From contig JAQFVV010000152.1 of the NCBI GenBank assembly GCA_028023455.1, positions 2,728,001-2,792,000 on the forward strand: a DNA stretch of 64,000 nucleotides, read 5' to 3'. The stretch comes from Epiperipatus broadwayi (taxonomy: Eukaryota > Onychophora > Udeonychophora > Euonychophora > Peripatidae). The notes under the pieces are model-generated. The model ran no database searches. It saw nothing but the letters and a program-made list of their open reading frames with translations, and was not told where the DNA came from. Positions within the stretch are counted from its first letter, which is position 1, and each line of letters opens with the position of its first letter. The translations under genes and the position numbers were made by a program. Of this stretch, positions 23,515-37,079 are shown piece after piece.

Positions 23515-26430
23515 TTATCTTTTAAATTTGCTGTGTTGGAAAACTTCAAAAGTTTTTGCTATTCCCATTATAATAACTTAAGAACAATTGTCAATTTTAA
23601 AATCCAATTGAATGTCTGTATTATAAATAGAGATGCCATGGAACATTTATTTATCTTATTCCCAAGAACATTACAGAAAATATTAATCATTTCTTGACAT
23701 GTACTTTAAATATTTGTTTATGTCAAATTATCTCAAATTCATTTACCTGAGTAAATGGATTTTAAAATTCAAGGTAAGAACTGTGTAGTGATATAGTGAA
23801 TATATTTTCAGACATTTAACAATTATTTAAATCTACAAAAGAAAGTGATAAACCAATAATAATTTTGTGCATCAATAAATTACTTGTGCTGTATAGTAAT
23901 AAAAGACTATATTATTATTGGAAAAACAACACAGACTATTTCCACTTTTCTCCCCCTGAAAGGGAAAACAAATCATTTTCTTTAAGCAGGATAATAATGA
24001 CAATCAATCTACAATGAAAGGTTAATAAACAATATGTGAAATTTAAAAATATTTCCTATAATAAAATTTTGGAAATATAAATTTACCTGCAAAAATGACA
24101 TTGTATTCAATAATTTAAATGATTTTTCTGCATTTTAAAGATTTATAAACACCTGCAATAATATTTAAAACTTGTAAATTATTTCTTCGCTCTGTGTATT
24201 ACCATGGTGACCGCTGAGGTCATAGATATGATATTGGAATTAAACATTTTCTCCTCCAAATATTTAACAATGTTAATAAATGCCATTTATTAGAGATACT
24301 TTATTATATAATATTTACATTACTATTGCGAATATGTATATTGGATTAATTTAAAATCCTGAATTCAAGAACTTGAGATATTTACTGCAGTATTATGAAC
24401 ATTTATTATAATTTAAAACCATGAATGTATTTAATGAATGTCGACAGATTTATTCTATACTTGCTATCAAAACTATTTAAAATTTACTAAGGATATCCAA
24501 AAGAAACACATTCAACATTGCAAAATTATACTATAGATTTTAATATGTTATATTGTCTTATATAATGGATATATTTGCTATCCATAAGATGTTGCAACAT
24601 TCTTCTTTATATTCAAGTTTAATAAGAAATTATTCAAAAAGGAAACAGAAGGAAATTGTTTAATTTATTTATTTAATGGTAAAAGGTTGAATTTATTTGT
24701 ATTATGATTTTTCATATTATGTTTTATTTATGTGTATAGTATTTTCATTTATATGCTATATTTTGAAATATTACAGCATAATGTTCTCAGAATAGTACTT
24801 TATCATCATATTTACATATTTTTGTGTCTCCCTTTTTAAATATGAATAATTTATTTATGAAGGTATATGTTTATACTATAAGCTGAATGAGATGAATATT
24901 TTTATAATTTATTTTTTGCCTAATGTTAATAGAGCTATATTTGGCATTAATTATTATTTATCATATTTCACATTTACTAGCTGTTGTATTTTGTTAGAGT
25001 TATTCTCTCTCTATTTTAGGAGTGTTTTTATATGCCAGTATATTTAAAGATAGTAATGTTAGTCCCTATCATTATTTTTCTAGCTTATTTTTTAAAAAAG
25101 GATGGTAGCAATTGTTTCTCTCTTATTATTTATTGTCTTGTTAGCATTTGCATGCTCATAGCATTTACTTTAGGAATTGTAGTTTAGACTCTATTTTTAA
25201 GGCAATTCCTACTTAGTATTTTGTCCCTGATGTGCATTCTCATTATCTTTCCTGACTAATGATAAAGTCCTCGATCTATTAGTTCTCAAAAGTTGGTGCT
25301 TTTTATGAGCTATGCCATCATACTTTCACTTTGCTTTATTTTATTATTATTGATGATGGATTTTGTTTGTAGTTATATGTTTAACAAAGCATGTGTAAGA
25401 TTTTACCATGGTTTTATCTGGTATTTTAGTAGTTCTATCAAGATCTTGAGGAACTCTATCTTATCTCTAAAGTATTCTTGGATGGCTTAAATATGAGTAT
25501 TACATTGAACATGTGAAAGTCCTTGATTTGAGCTTTGCTAACTATCAGGTCTAAGTATGATAAAGAATTAATTTAAAAATTTTTAAAGTTTATTTTAGGC
25601 ATAAATGGACAATATACACCTGTCTTATAATTCCTTCATCACTGGATTGGTAAGCTAATAATATTATTGAGTATGCTAAATATTCATAAAAGAGACACTA
25701 CTTATTTTAAGGTTATTATCATTGTATGAATGAATTGATAAATGAGAACCTTGGACTAAATAAAGAATAGAAAGTTGCGTTAATACCCAGGATTATTTTG
25801 CTTAATCCAATGGAATTTATTTTTAATAAAATATGATGTAAATTTTATTTTGATTCTTCTGTTAAATTTTGAAGAAGTAACATTATTAAAACTTTGGCAA
25901 TGTGGATTTCAATATAAATTAATTGTAAATTTGTTTTTTTGTAAATAAATATTTATTATTTAAGAAATTTCTCATAGTTGTTTCTTCACATCATTCCACT
26001 TATCAAATAGAAATCATTTCACATATTGAGTCAAATTTAAATGTTTATAAAATATTATACAAATATTTTAAGTGTATTTGCTAAAAGAGTACATGACATT
26101 AAAATTAATGAGTCACTTCATTGAATTATTTAAGCATTAGTAGAACATCTAAGAAAGATGTAATTTTCTTAATAAAGAATTATAATTGGATTTGTCATTT
26201 TGAATCATTTTAGTTAATTTAATTTACTTATTTCAAATCATTGTGCATATTTATTTTAAATTATTTTCATATTGAAAGATTATATTTATTATAAAATTTA
26301 ATTTTACAATTAGATGTTGAAGTAGATTTATTCTAGGATTTTTAGAATGTCTACAAATTTCCTTACTCATTCTTAATATCTGAGTGTAATCCTAGATTAT
26401 TATTTATCTTATTCTAAAATTAAGATTTCA
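23515..26430. other. AT-rich sequence, no gene supported
   Basis: Long AT-rich stretch. Open frames at 23503-23697 and 25293-25490 have hydrophobic, T-driven composition and no family signature. Confidence 0.5.
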
Positions 26431-26431
26431 T

Positions 26432-26537
26432 GTTATATTTTATTTTTTTTATTTTTTATTTTTCAAGTGTCATAGCATCGGCCGGGACGCGAACCCGGGC
26501 AACTGCTTGTAAGGCACCACCAAGTTATATTTTATTT
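26432..26537 (-). mobile_element. 5'-truncated tRNA-like SINE with 14-bp duplications
   Basis: Insert at 26446-26523 between two identical copies of GTTATATTTTATTT (26432-26445 and 26524-26537). On the minus strand the insert carries the 3' half of a tRNA: anticodon stem TGC/GCA around the loop CTTACAA (anticodon TAC, valine-like), T arm CCGGGTTCGCGTCCCGG, then CCGATGCTATGACACTTG and an A-rich tail. The 5' half of the tRNA is missing. Truncation, A-tail and long perfect duplications indicate target-primed reverse transcription. The GC-rich insert stands out sharply, so it is young compared with the other SINEs. Confidence 0.85.
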
Positions 26538-26539
26538 AA

Positions 26540-29025
26540 GTTAATAATTATTATAAGACACTAGCTTAGGGGAAGTGTATGTCTTATTTATTTTATTAAC
26601 TAGGATTGCATTCAGTATTGAATTTATGAATTCATATTGCCCTGAGATACCCTGATTTAATTTAATAGACCATATTATTGAATATTATGAAATTTGTTTG
26701 AATATTAAAACTTTACATTCAGAGATGGATCTTAAATAACAGATTTCTAAGAACATTTTGAATTTTATAAGAATTAATGTTTTATCTGATTAAAGCAATG
26801 AGATGCTTACTTTAGAAAATGGATTTAAAAAATAGTAGTTGTATTAGGTCTTTATAAAAGAAATAATTTAAATGTAACTTTAATGGCATATGTTCACAAT
26901 ATTGTTTTGCTTAATCTAGAGTGAGTTGAGATTCCTCTTTCTCTAGATGTATTAATAATATTACTTTGTATTTTACTATATTTTATTATAATGCTTTCTT
27001 AGTATATTGTTGTATTGTGGCATATGTTATGAACCCACTGAACATAGCTTTATAGGTTTTAGCTTATATTTTGTACATTGCTATTGATACTGTTCATTTT
27101 AGCCTATATGTCATTTGTTAGATTTCAAATGGCTTGCCTAATGTGTTGGCTATCAATCAGTAAAGGGTTCAGATCAATTGTCTAGTATTTAAGTATTGAT
27201 GTCTAGTTTTTTTATTAACTCTCTCTTTATACGTTACAACTGAAAATACTTCTGTGGATTGAAAGACTGCATATAATAGTTAATTGCTTTTATATTTATT
27301 ATTTTTATTGTTATATATATTGTAATGTTTTACATTTTGGATTAGGATTTTTATTACATACTACATATAAAGTACTAGTTATTCAAACTATAAAAAAATA
27401 CTTATATTTCCAGATGAACTGACCTAATATTTTAATTACAATTTTCACTGCAGGAAGAATCAGTTTTTTATTTATTTAAAAGGGTGCCAGGGTCATAAAC
27501 CCACTGATATCCATCGCATCATCAATTAGAAACAAATAACTAAAATAAGTTCATGATTTTGGGGGTTTTTTTTTGTCACTTAAGTCTTTTACATGAAATT
27601 TCTTTAGGAATTTCCCCCAGGTTTAATTATTAGCAAGCATATTGGCAAAGGTAATTTTTACAATTCTGTAAAATTAATAATCTTTTTAATAATAAAATCT
27701 AATAACTAAAATTAAGGACATACAACAAGTGTTATATTCATGGTAAATATTTTATTAAAACCAATTAAAATATTTAACAATAAATTATTAAAAAAAATAG
27801 AGCGAACATACACAAGCTCATCCGAAAATATTAAATAATTAAAATAATTATTACAATCTTCTTAGGCCATAAATGAAATAGTCTCTTGAATAATAAACAG
27901 CAAACGTCTCTAGTGGTATTATATGTTTATAGTTAAATTAAATTCCAAACATATTGAATTTGACACAATTAGAGTATGAATTTTGGCTTACTGGTAAGAT
28001 ATGCAATTTAGGTAGAGTATACTATGCATGGTTTTTTGAGATGAAAGAGCTCGTGTACTTTGGTTTCTTCTGCTGACAGTTTCACATTTCTGGTCAGTTG
28101 TAAAGTATGGCTAGATACAAAGTTTTTGGAGTGATCTCTTTATGATGAGAAAGTGTCCAAAAACACTACAGTTTCTATTCCCACATTCATTCAGCAAATG
28201 AATATTCCTGAATTTTTATTATGGTTGAGAGAACAAAATAACCACAATTAGGCCCCAACCTCTCACCCATACAGGGTGCATGAAACTTTTAGCAAAAAGA
28301 CCCTGTTTACAGTTTTTCTGTCTTCCTCTGGTCAGTTTTTTAGATTTCTGTGCATATATTCTTATCTTTTTTTATCAAAATACAAGTTGACAATCTTGTA
28401 CATTTATTTTTCCATTTTGTTACAAAGTCTCTTTTTTTATGAATTACTCCGCCATATTTAATTAGCATTAAATCTTTAGTTGTAATCTCTTGTGTTTGGA
28501 ATTTCTTTTGTTTATCTGGATAAACAATCTGAATGCATTTCTATTTTTAAAATTAACTTTAATTAAACAGATAATATCAAACACAAATAACTTTCATTGC
28601 ACGTATTTAAAAATAAATAAATTATACTAACTAAATTGCGTCCACTGATGATTTTTAAATTTTACTTTTAGCTTTTTTTATAAATATTACCAAATGCCAA
28701 AACATTCATGAACTATGTGTATTTTAATACAGTTCAATATATATATATATGTTTAAACGAATATTTTCACTGGTTGCAAATATAAAAGACATGTTTTGTG
28801 GGTTCATCTGTGTAAGGTTTTAATTAAAAATTTCAACTTGATATGTATATATATTGTAACCGTTATTATAGATGAACATCAGAATATGGTACTGTTGGAG
28901 GATATATATTAAGAATCTCTATTTACTGATAGATGATGTACACAAACATCGATATAGTGTGGAAGCAGAGTATATTTTAATTTATACAAACTACATTTAA
29001 TTTACATAATTATTCACTATATATA
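26540..29025. other. No gene supported
   Basis: AT-rich. The part at 28020-28320 is less biased (for example GACAGTTTCACATTTCTGGT) and could hold an old repeat or exon, but no reading frame, splice pair or second copy is convincing. Confidence 0.4.
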
Positions 29026-29029
29026 TCGA

Positions 29030-29225
29030 CTGAATATGAAATTATCTAAAATAATAACTATACAGAAAGTAATCAAACCTCCACACCAGCACTCCAGTCA
29101 CAAAATTGTCTTTAAAGAAATAAGAGCAGCCTTCTTATTTCCGAAGTGAAATGGTAATTTATGAACCAATCAAGTGTCTAGACATAAGGGCGTGAATATA
29201 TAAACCATTCACTTTAAATTCATTT
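29030..29225 (-). repeat. Inverted repeat partner of 36845-37070
   Basis: About 190 bp is shared in reverse complement with 36845-37070, including TCTAGACACTT, GATTGGTTCATAAATTACCA and TTTAAAGACA. Divergence is moderate. The two copies are about 7.6 kb apart. Nature unknown; probably an old non-autonomous element. Confidence 0.6.
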
Positions 29226-29229
29226 CTTA

Positions 29230-32200
29230 TTTTTTATATCTATAAATTTTACAAGCACAATGTTCAAATTGTAACTATTGTAACCTCCAACAAATAATAT
29301 ATAAAGCACAAGTAAAATAAAACTAGATATAAGTCGCACATGAATATAGCATGAGTATATGAATAAAACATGAATAGCGGAGGTTAACCTCCATGTCAAC
29401 AATAAAATAAAACGATAGATTAAACATGAATCTATGTGCAAGCACAAGAGCTGGCTTGATTAGCATGAGCATGAATAGATATAGGAGAGGTCACAGTCCA
29501 CTACCGACTTTACATTAGCTTAAGTTCCCTATAATCTGACATTATACAAAGCATATTGATTAAACTAACTTTCAATACCTAAAGACAAATATATTAAAAG
29601 ACATCTATTTAATTTATAGTTATATTAAGTGGTTAATAATCAGTATAAAATCTATCTAGTGAATGATCATGGAATTAGCAATACGAAATGAATGATAAAT
29701 GAATAAAGATGTAGAAGATTTAAAAGAGTAATGAAGAGCAATAATAATTGACTACTGTGAATAATGGATAGACTTAAGAATGATGAAAAGAAAGAGGGTA
29801 TGTTGAGAAAAATATGATGAGTGATGATGAAGTTAAAAGAAAGTGGAATGTGTGTGAGCTATAATAATGTTGGTATTGATGAATGGGATCCTGAAAACAT
29901 TAATTTAATATTATTAAAACAAATGCAAAGGGGTCTAAATTTAAATAATTAAAAAAGAAAGTTTAAATCTTTGAGATTTTAATGAATCAATAAAACAATA
30001 AGAACGAAGAGAAGAGACTAAGGCAATGTATACTAACTTAGGAAATAAATCTGATAAACAAAATCAAAGATTTGAATTATTATTTAATCTAATTTCTCAG
30101 GGTTCATACATTTCCAAATTTCAATACTTTTATAATGTAGATCTGGATCAGTAAGAGGGATTTATACTACTATCCAAATATAGAAAATTGAGATAACTTA
30201 TATTACATAAAGGAATTACTAAAGAATATCTAATTACCTTACTGGTAATAATAAAAGTAAATTCTAAATTTTATATTAAATCAACAAATCTATAACAATA
30301 AGATAAATATAATAATCATGTTAATCATTAAATATCTTGAAATATTTTAATCACGATTGTAACAATACCAGTAGGACAATTATAATATAATTTATGAGTA
30401 ATTTAGATTTGTCCACATTGAACAATATGACTAAGTTCAGTGAATGATGGTATCTAGACCATTTATTGAAAGATTATTCCTCAAAATTACATATTTTACT
30501 TTTACTATATTGTTTTAAGTAGTATCTCTATAACAGCAATAATATTTTACTTAATCAATATTATAATTTTATATACTCTTCATATAGGAGTTTAATAAAA
30601 TTGACTGAAGATATGGTCAACATATAATAAGACCAATAACATTAAGTAATGATGGTGATAACAATAATGTGTGGATAGTGTTAAGCAATAAGGTTACTGA
30701 CAAACATTATAAATTTCCAAAAACAAATTTTATTTAAACATTTCAAGAATCAACAATATATATATATATATATATGTTGTAAGGGTAGCTTACAATGTTA
30801 TTAATATGTGCAATATCAAACCATAAACTTAAAAATATAATTTTAATTAATAAACAGTAAATACATTATCTTTTTACGTTAAAATGCCCATATGCATGCA
30901 TATATAACTTAAACGTTAGATTATACAATTTTAATAACAAAAGTCAAGTCAAATAAATAGCTATTTTAATGAAATCAAATATTAAAATTAGATTTCAATC
31001 ATTCATATCACAAATCAAGACTCAAAACATAGAGATAACCTAAGATCACGTATCGTAGCAACTAAACATAAAGGAAATAAAATTAGAATTCAATTATGTA
31101 ATTATTACTTAATTATGATGCATTCAACAATAATAGAGTACAAAATCATGAAATGAAATAATAATTTAACATATGCTAATTACTGGAAATCAATTCCACT
31201 ATAAAATCTAAATCAACTAATTTCCAAATTAGTTACATTTTTTTTTGCAAATGAGCTAGTCACTACACATATTTATTTTGTTGTGTTCAAATACCAAAAA
31301 CATCAGAAAGATGGATCATTAATTTGGACAAATTTTCCTGGTTTATAAAATCTTCATTAACAGAAAACTCTAATATCATTCAAGTAAAGAGTAAATAAAT
31401 TGCTCTTTAATATCATCAATAATAATTTCAAAAGTGAAATTATCTTTAATATAATAATTAGAGATTCTTAATGATATCGTTTTAAACTTGAATTTTAAGG
31501 AAAATAAATATGGTCAAACACATTTATATACCTAAATAAATTTATTTTAAGGTATAGAAAATACATCATGAGTAAAGACACTTTGCTATAGGATCAAATG
31601 CTATTGTTCTACCCTAAAGCAGTGTAACTATTCATTCCTACTGAAATGCCTAAAATATATTTATCATTTATATAATTCAATATCCAACTTCGGTTTACAG
31701 CAAAATAATTTAAGGAAAGGTATGGCAATGTCATGTGAGAGGAATATTTATGAAACAACAGAGTATAGTGATTGCCTCACCGATGATTGGTGACCGGAAA
31801 TAAAAGAACTTTATTCTTAATGAACATTATTACTCAAATTGTATAAAATGAATAGGACAATATCATAAACTTTAAACACATTATATCATCTTTGCATATC
31901 AACATCCATAAATATTTCATTTTATTTCCTTTGCCTTTAAAATCTACTTACTTAGGAATAATCCATTTTGGAAAATCATTAGATGAAAAAAGTGGAAAGA
32001 TTATGTTAAATATTTTTTATTAATAAAATTTAGGTCTTCCTTACAGAATGACTTGACCAGGTTAATAATTAAACTTAATATCAAGGTAAGATTTTACTGT
32101 TCTTCATATTACTTATGATAAGACAGAATTTTTGTTTATTATTAATTTAGTAATATCCTTGGATGAAAGGTGTTTTCTTTCAACGATAGGGACCATACAT

Positions 32201-35200
32201 AAATGGGAGATCTTATAGAAAATGGAATTTCCTCAAAAGGATTGGATATTACAAAAGGTTTTCATTTATATTTATACTGTTTAATTTTAATTTAGTTAGT
32301 GTTATCATAATATTTGGAATTATAAAATTTTATTTTTACAATGTATTAAATATTGTTTGTGTTATGATACATATCTATTATGGGATATGGGGAGGTATAA
32401 TTTTAAAATGTATATACTAATATGGTAGAAATGTATGTAAAACACTCGTAATCAAAAATTTTGTTATATAAAAATACATTTAAATTGTTTTCAATTAATA
32501 AATATTGTTAAATTTATTTTCAATTTAAGAAGGTCTCTGATTTATTTAAAATAAAAAAAAAATTGAATACATATACCCACATATACATATCATCCTGACT
32601 TAACATCATGATAATTTGGTTGGAAGGAATTTTGAGAATCTATCGAACTTATATAAAAGTATTATTATTGCTACATGATATCAATTGACTCCTGAAGAGG
32701 GTTAAGTGTAAAATTAACCCTGAGTTCAAATACTGAGCATAATGAAATAATAAAGAGAGGTGAAGACTGGATGAATTGGTCTAAGTTGTATCTGCACTGA
32801 ATGTTTAAATACAAAATTATCATATTTGAAATAGATGCAATCATGGATTAGACTTTTATCGCATTATTCATGGCATCCTATATGAAGACCCTAGGTCTGA
32901 CTGTAGTTAGATGCATTCACCCTCATTCATACATCTGAACATGGACCATTGCAATATATATATATATGTCTTTGATCCAACTTATAAATGGAAAATACAT
33001 CAGACAAGATTGAGTTAGTATAACTAAATTTTAACAAAAAGAGATCTCCTTAGATCTTATCAAAAATTATAGTACATTATTATCCTTTTATAATGTTATT
33101 GATATCCATTCTTTATATTAAATTTTATAGCTTATTACATATTTACTATATTTTATTTACACACATAAGTTTATGAAACTTATTTATTAAAATTAAATGT
33201 AAGTAGAATAATCCTAAAATTCATATCTGATGAACCGCAAGCTGACAATACTCAAAACTAGGCTATGTAATATAACAATATTCCTTAAAGCATTAATAAT
33301 GGTGTCTACTGTAGCATGATAAGAAGATTATATGACTTTCTATTTTTACTTATCCAAGATGTTGGACTGTCAATATTATTCTAAGAAATCAATATTACTA
33401 TAGCTCTACACTTAAATCACTAATATCATATATAATTTTCTCTAATATTAGTGAATTTAACACTTAACTATAAATATCAATAACAAATGTAGCACGTATA
33501 TTTAAGATCACTTCAAGTAGATAATGCACTAGTATAATTATCAAGTACTATAACTAATATTTAACAGGATATTATTATTTACTATCATTTTTTGCTTAAT
33601 GTTAACACAGTTCACATATTTAATTACAATCTTTTCAAAGATGATTTTATTGTTATTAATATCAAATCGTTAAGACTTAAGAGTATGAAATTTAGTGAAA
33701 TATACAATATATCCAGAGGTAAATGGAATTGAGCTAAGGCAAATAAGTGAATAAACAATCTAGACCATGGTCATTCCATGATTACAATTGGTCTGAAATC
33801 TTAGTGCCACTATTTGGGAACACCTATAGGGGTATGAGGAAAAAGGGACTAATTCTTTATTTAAGGAAATATACAAAATCCATTGTAATAGCATAGCCTT
33901 AACTCACTTAAAATTCTATGGGTATCATATGCAATTCACCCATGATGATAATTTACACTTTCATGCAGGGTGAGAGAACAAGTATACCTTACATAAGATG
34001 ACATGGATTTAAGGATAAATAACAAATATAGCAATGCGTAATATTATAATCATCTAACATGACAATAAACAAATCTTACACTAAATATCATCTCTCATAT
34101 AAATGTGAACATCAAATGGAATGTGTCATTAATTAATACATGAAAATTAAAATTGCAATTATCAATTCGAAAGTGATCCACAACTATAATAATTGTTATC
34201 GGTAATTAATTACGTATTACAATATAGAACTTAATATCATGTGCCTAAATTGATTAAAATTAGATATTACCTTCTATTATCATTCAGTAATTGCAGATTT
34301 ACAAAAAAATATTAAAAACAAAACAGAGTAACATAATAAAGTACAATTTGTTATCTCAAAATGATTTACCTTTCTTTATGATCACTCTTAAATATAAACC
34401 TATGTTTAAATATAAATACTATTACTAATGCCATCATGAATTAGTTTACCTTCTCAGAGACCAAATTTTAACAATATACACCCAATTTGTATTTTCTTTA
34501 GGATTCTTTTTGTTCATAAGCAAACCTATATTTAAAACTAAATATTCCTGTAAATTTATTTTGTTTTATCGGCAAACTAGTTGCTTGACCTATAACATTA
34601 AACATACATGAAATTATAACACAATACACATTGAAATAATAAAAAAATATTATTAGGTAAAGTTTTCTTCACGTTACTTCTATGAAAAAAATAAAGACTT
34701 AAATGCAACAATTTAAAAACTAGAATTTTCTAAAGATCTCATAATGTTCTTTATTATTCAACAATATTAAAATTACTTCATATTTCCAATAGCATACTTC
34801 CACAAATATGGCAATTAACTATTTTCTTTCGTACATACACTAAGTAGATTATAGAAAAAATTTAATTTCCACTCCCAAACTTTTAATACACAATTAGCAT
34901 AAAAACTAACCGTAAAATCATTATAACTTCTATTATTTTCACAGATATTTGTAAAAATGCATTTCAATACATATTTATTAGGATCATACATCCTGGGGAT
35001 ATCCAGTAAATATTTATTAGTCCAATCAGTAATCATAAAGAATTGTCAGATCATTAAATGATTGTGGTCTCTTCTTTTGAAAACTTTTAATATTTTGAAA
35101 TAGATTCAAGTAAAGCATTGAAAATGAATGTTGATTTTGGTTATTGCATATAATTATTTAATTTTATGGCATGATTGAATTATTCAGAAAATATTCTATT

Positions 35201-35240
35201 ATACATTTATAATATAAATTTATTTAATGCACATTGATTA
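29230..35240. other. Large AT-rich gap, no gene recognised
   Basis: The plus strand at about 29620-30110 is purine-rich and gives protein-like scraps (GIDEWDPENINLILLKQMQ; FELLFNLISQGSYISKF), possibly an old retroelement gag, but no domain is recognisable. At 32690-32750 a GTTCAAATAC box B-like motif lies near a small hairpin. TA microsatellites occur at 30760 and 32955. The frame at 35036-34815 has no features. Confidence 0.4.
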
Positions 35241-35247
35241 CGTAAGT

Positions 35248-35358
35248 AATATTTACTAAGGCAATAAACCTAAAGCATGTGCGGTTGAAAATGCGAAGGT
35301 CCCTACCTTTGCATTTTCAACCACACATGCTTTAGGTTTATTGCCTTAGTAAATATTA
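35248..35358 (+). repeat. Near-perfect 54-bp hairpin
   Basis: Arm 35248-35301 pairs with arm 35304-35358 around a loop of about 4 nt (CCCT). Only two positions differ, and both become G-U pairs in a plus-strand RNA (A-C mismatches in a minus-strand RNA). The outer part is TAATATTTACTAAGGCAATA; the inner part is AAAGCATGTGCGGTTGAAAA. It could be a palindromic MITE or a long-hairpin RNA source. Confidence 0.85.
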
Positions 35359-35359
35359 T

Positions 35360-36840
35360 TTATAATATTATTAACATGATAAACTATACAGTGGAAATTA
35401 AGTTGAAATCTGAAGTAATATTTGTGAAATACTATTATTCTATTTAATGAATGTGGCACTTGTACTTAAAACTTGCAAAGTCACATTCGGTTTTATCTCG
35501 ATATAAATTTAAGATAAAAAAAAAATTTAAGGCCAAGAATTTTAATATACTTTAAGAACTTTAGCACTTTAACATATTTATTTATAATTATTAAATTAAA
35601 TGGGTATAAGTTATTGCTGCTACTAAATTAAAGGCAACAAGACAATTTTTAACTACTTTTCCACATATCTTGTAGGTTTTATGAAATTAGGAAAACTAGT
35701 AATATCTAAGTTTAGTTTAAAGTAATATTTCATTTTAATAGAAGCATTTCATGAGTGTATCAGAAACTTAGTTAGCAATAAAAGATAGATATTTTTTAAT
35801 ATAGTTCGCTTTTACATTTTTTTTATAAATGAAAGTTCCAAAAAGGTTTTCTCTTATAATTCCAAATCTATTATGGCAATATTTATAACATATTTTATAA
35901 TTATTATAAACAAAACATTTGTAAGGTAAGTTATGAAATTTTAAGCTTATGAGTTTCTTGACCAATTTGTACTTGAATTTAATTTTAGTGGACATTTCCT
36001 TGGTATAGTTTAACCTTGATAGTTGAGCAGTCTTCAAATTATGAGCTGACAGCAGTGATGTGTTCTCATAGGTGCAGATTAATTAATTTTCTTGCCCCAT
36101 TGTTTGTAAATTAAGAATAACAAATGAATTGTACTAAGATAAAAAAAATAATGAATTTCAGATAATTTCTAAACTTTAAATAGTAGAATGATTTCCATAT
36201 TTTGTTTCCCAGTAAAAAAGTGTTCTTTTTTTTCTTCTATATGATGAGATGAATTAGCAGAGAGAGAAAGATAGATTAGAATATATAATAAAATCTGTGC
36301 AAGCCTATTTGTAGACTTTTAGCCAAGGTGCTGACTGTAAAAATAATAAACCAATTACATTATTGTAAGTGATTATACATCTCCAAATACAAATGATAAC
36401 TAATTAAACTTCAATAGTATTTTAATGTGCAGTAAGATATATTTAATAATTAATTATAATGTTCAACTTAAAATAATTATAATTTTGAGTCTGTTGAAAA
36501 GCTATTATTTAGTAATAAAAATATTAAGCACTTCTATGGTTTTATTTAATAACAATATTAAATTATTATATCAGAAATATTAAAACTGATTTCTCTGACA
36601 GATCATATGTGAAAAGTCACACAATCTGGCAGAGGGCTAACAAATATGTTGAACAGTTCAAATCTTTACCCATCTAAATAGAATATTTAATAAATTTATT
36701 AATTTTTATTTCATAAATTAATAATCATAAGAGATACCACTGGCTCCAACAATATATTTCAATCATCAAGAATATAATCAAAATTTAAAATTTTAGCTAA
36801 TATACTGATAAAATATAACTTGAGAAACATCAGGCCTAAT
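35360..36840. other. AT-rich sequence, no gene seen
   Basis: The 89-residue minus-strand frame at 36037-35768 is lysine- and aromatic-rich with no recognised motif; it is probably AT-driven or an unplaced relic. No RNA gene seen. Confidence 0.4.
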
Positions 36841-36844
36841 CATA

Positions 36845-37070
36845 AGGTAGATTTAAAGTGAATGATGTATATATATCGTGCTCTCACTTCTAGACACTTA
36901 AGATTGGTTCATAAATTACCATTTGAGTTTGGAAATAAGATGGTCACTCTTATTTTTTTAAAGACTTTATCTTGTGACTGGGGCAAGAGTATTTTTGCAA
37001 TTTAAGATCTTGTATAATGGTGCTGGTGTTGATGTTTGATTACCTTCTATATAGTTACAATTTTAAACAT
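36845..37070 (+). repeat. Inverted repeat partner of 29030-29225
   Basis: See 29030-29225. This copy has an internal insertion of about 35 bp near 36985-37015 (GGGCAAGAGTATTTTTGCAA) relative to the other. Confidence 0.6.
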
Positions 37071-37079
37071 TACACTTAT

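Noticed and set aside
25293-25490. 65-codon hydrophobic frame as a membrane protein
   Set aside because: T-rich DNA gives hydrophobic codons by chance, and no homology or context supports it.
26472-26523. Functional tRNA-Val gene
   Set aside because: Only the 3' half is present, and it is bounded by insertion duplications and an A-tail, so it is a retroposed copy.
30755-30776. Long AT dinucleotide hairpin as a functional structure
   Set aside because: It is a TA microsatellite of a kind frequent throughout this AT-rich window.
32690-32750. tRNA-derived SINE head
   Set aside because: A box B-like GTTCAAATAC and a small hairpin are present, but there is no box A, tail or second copy.
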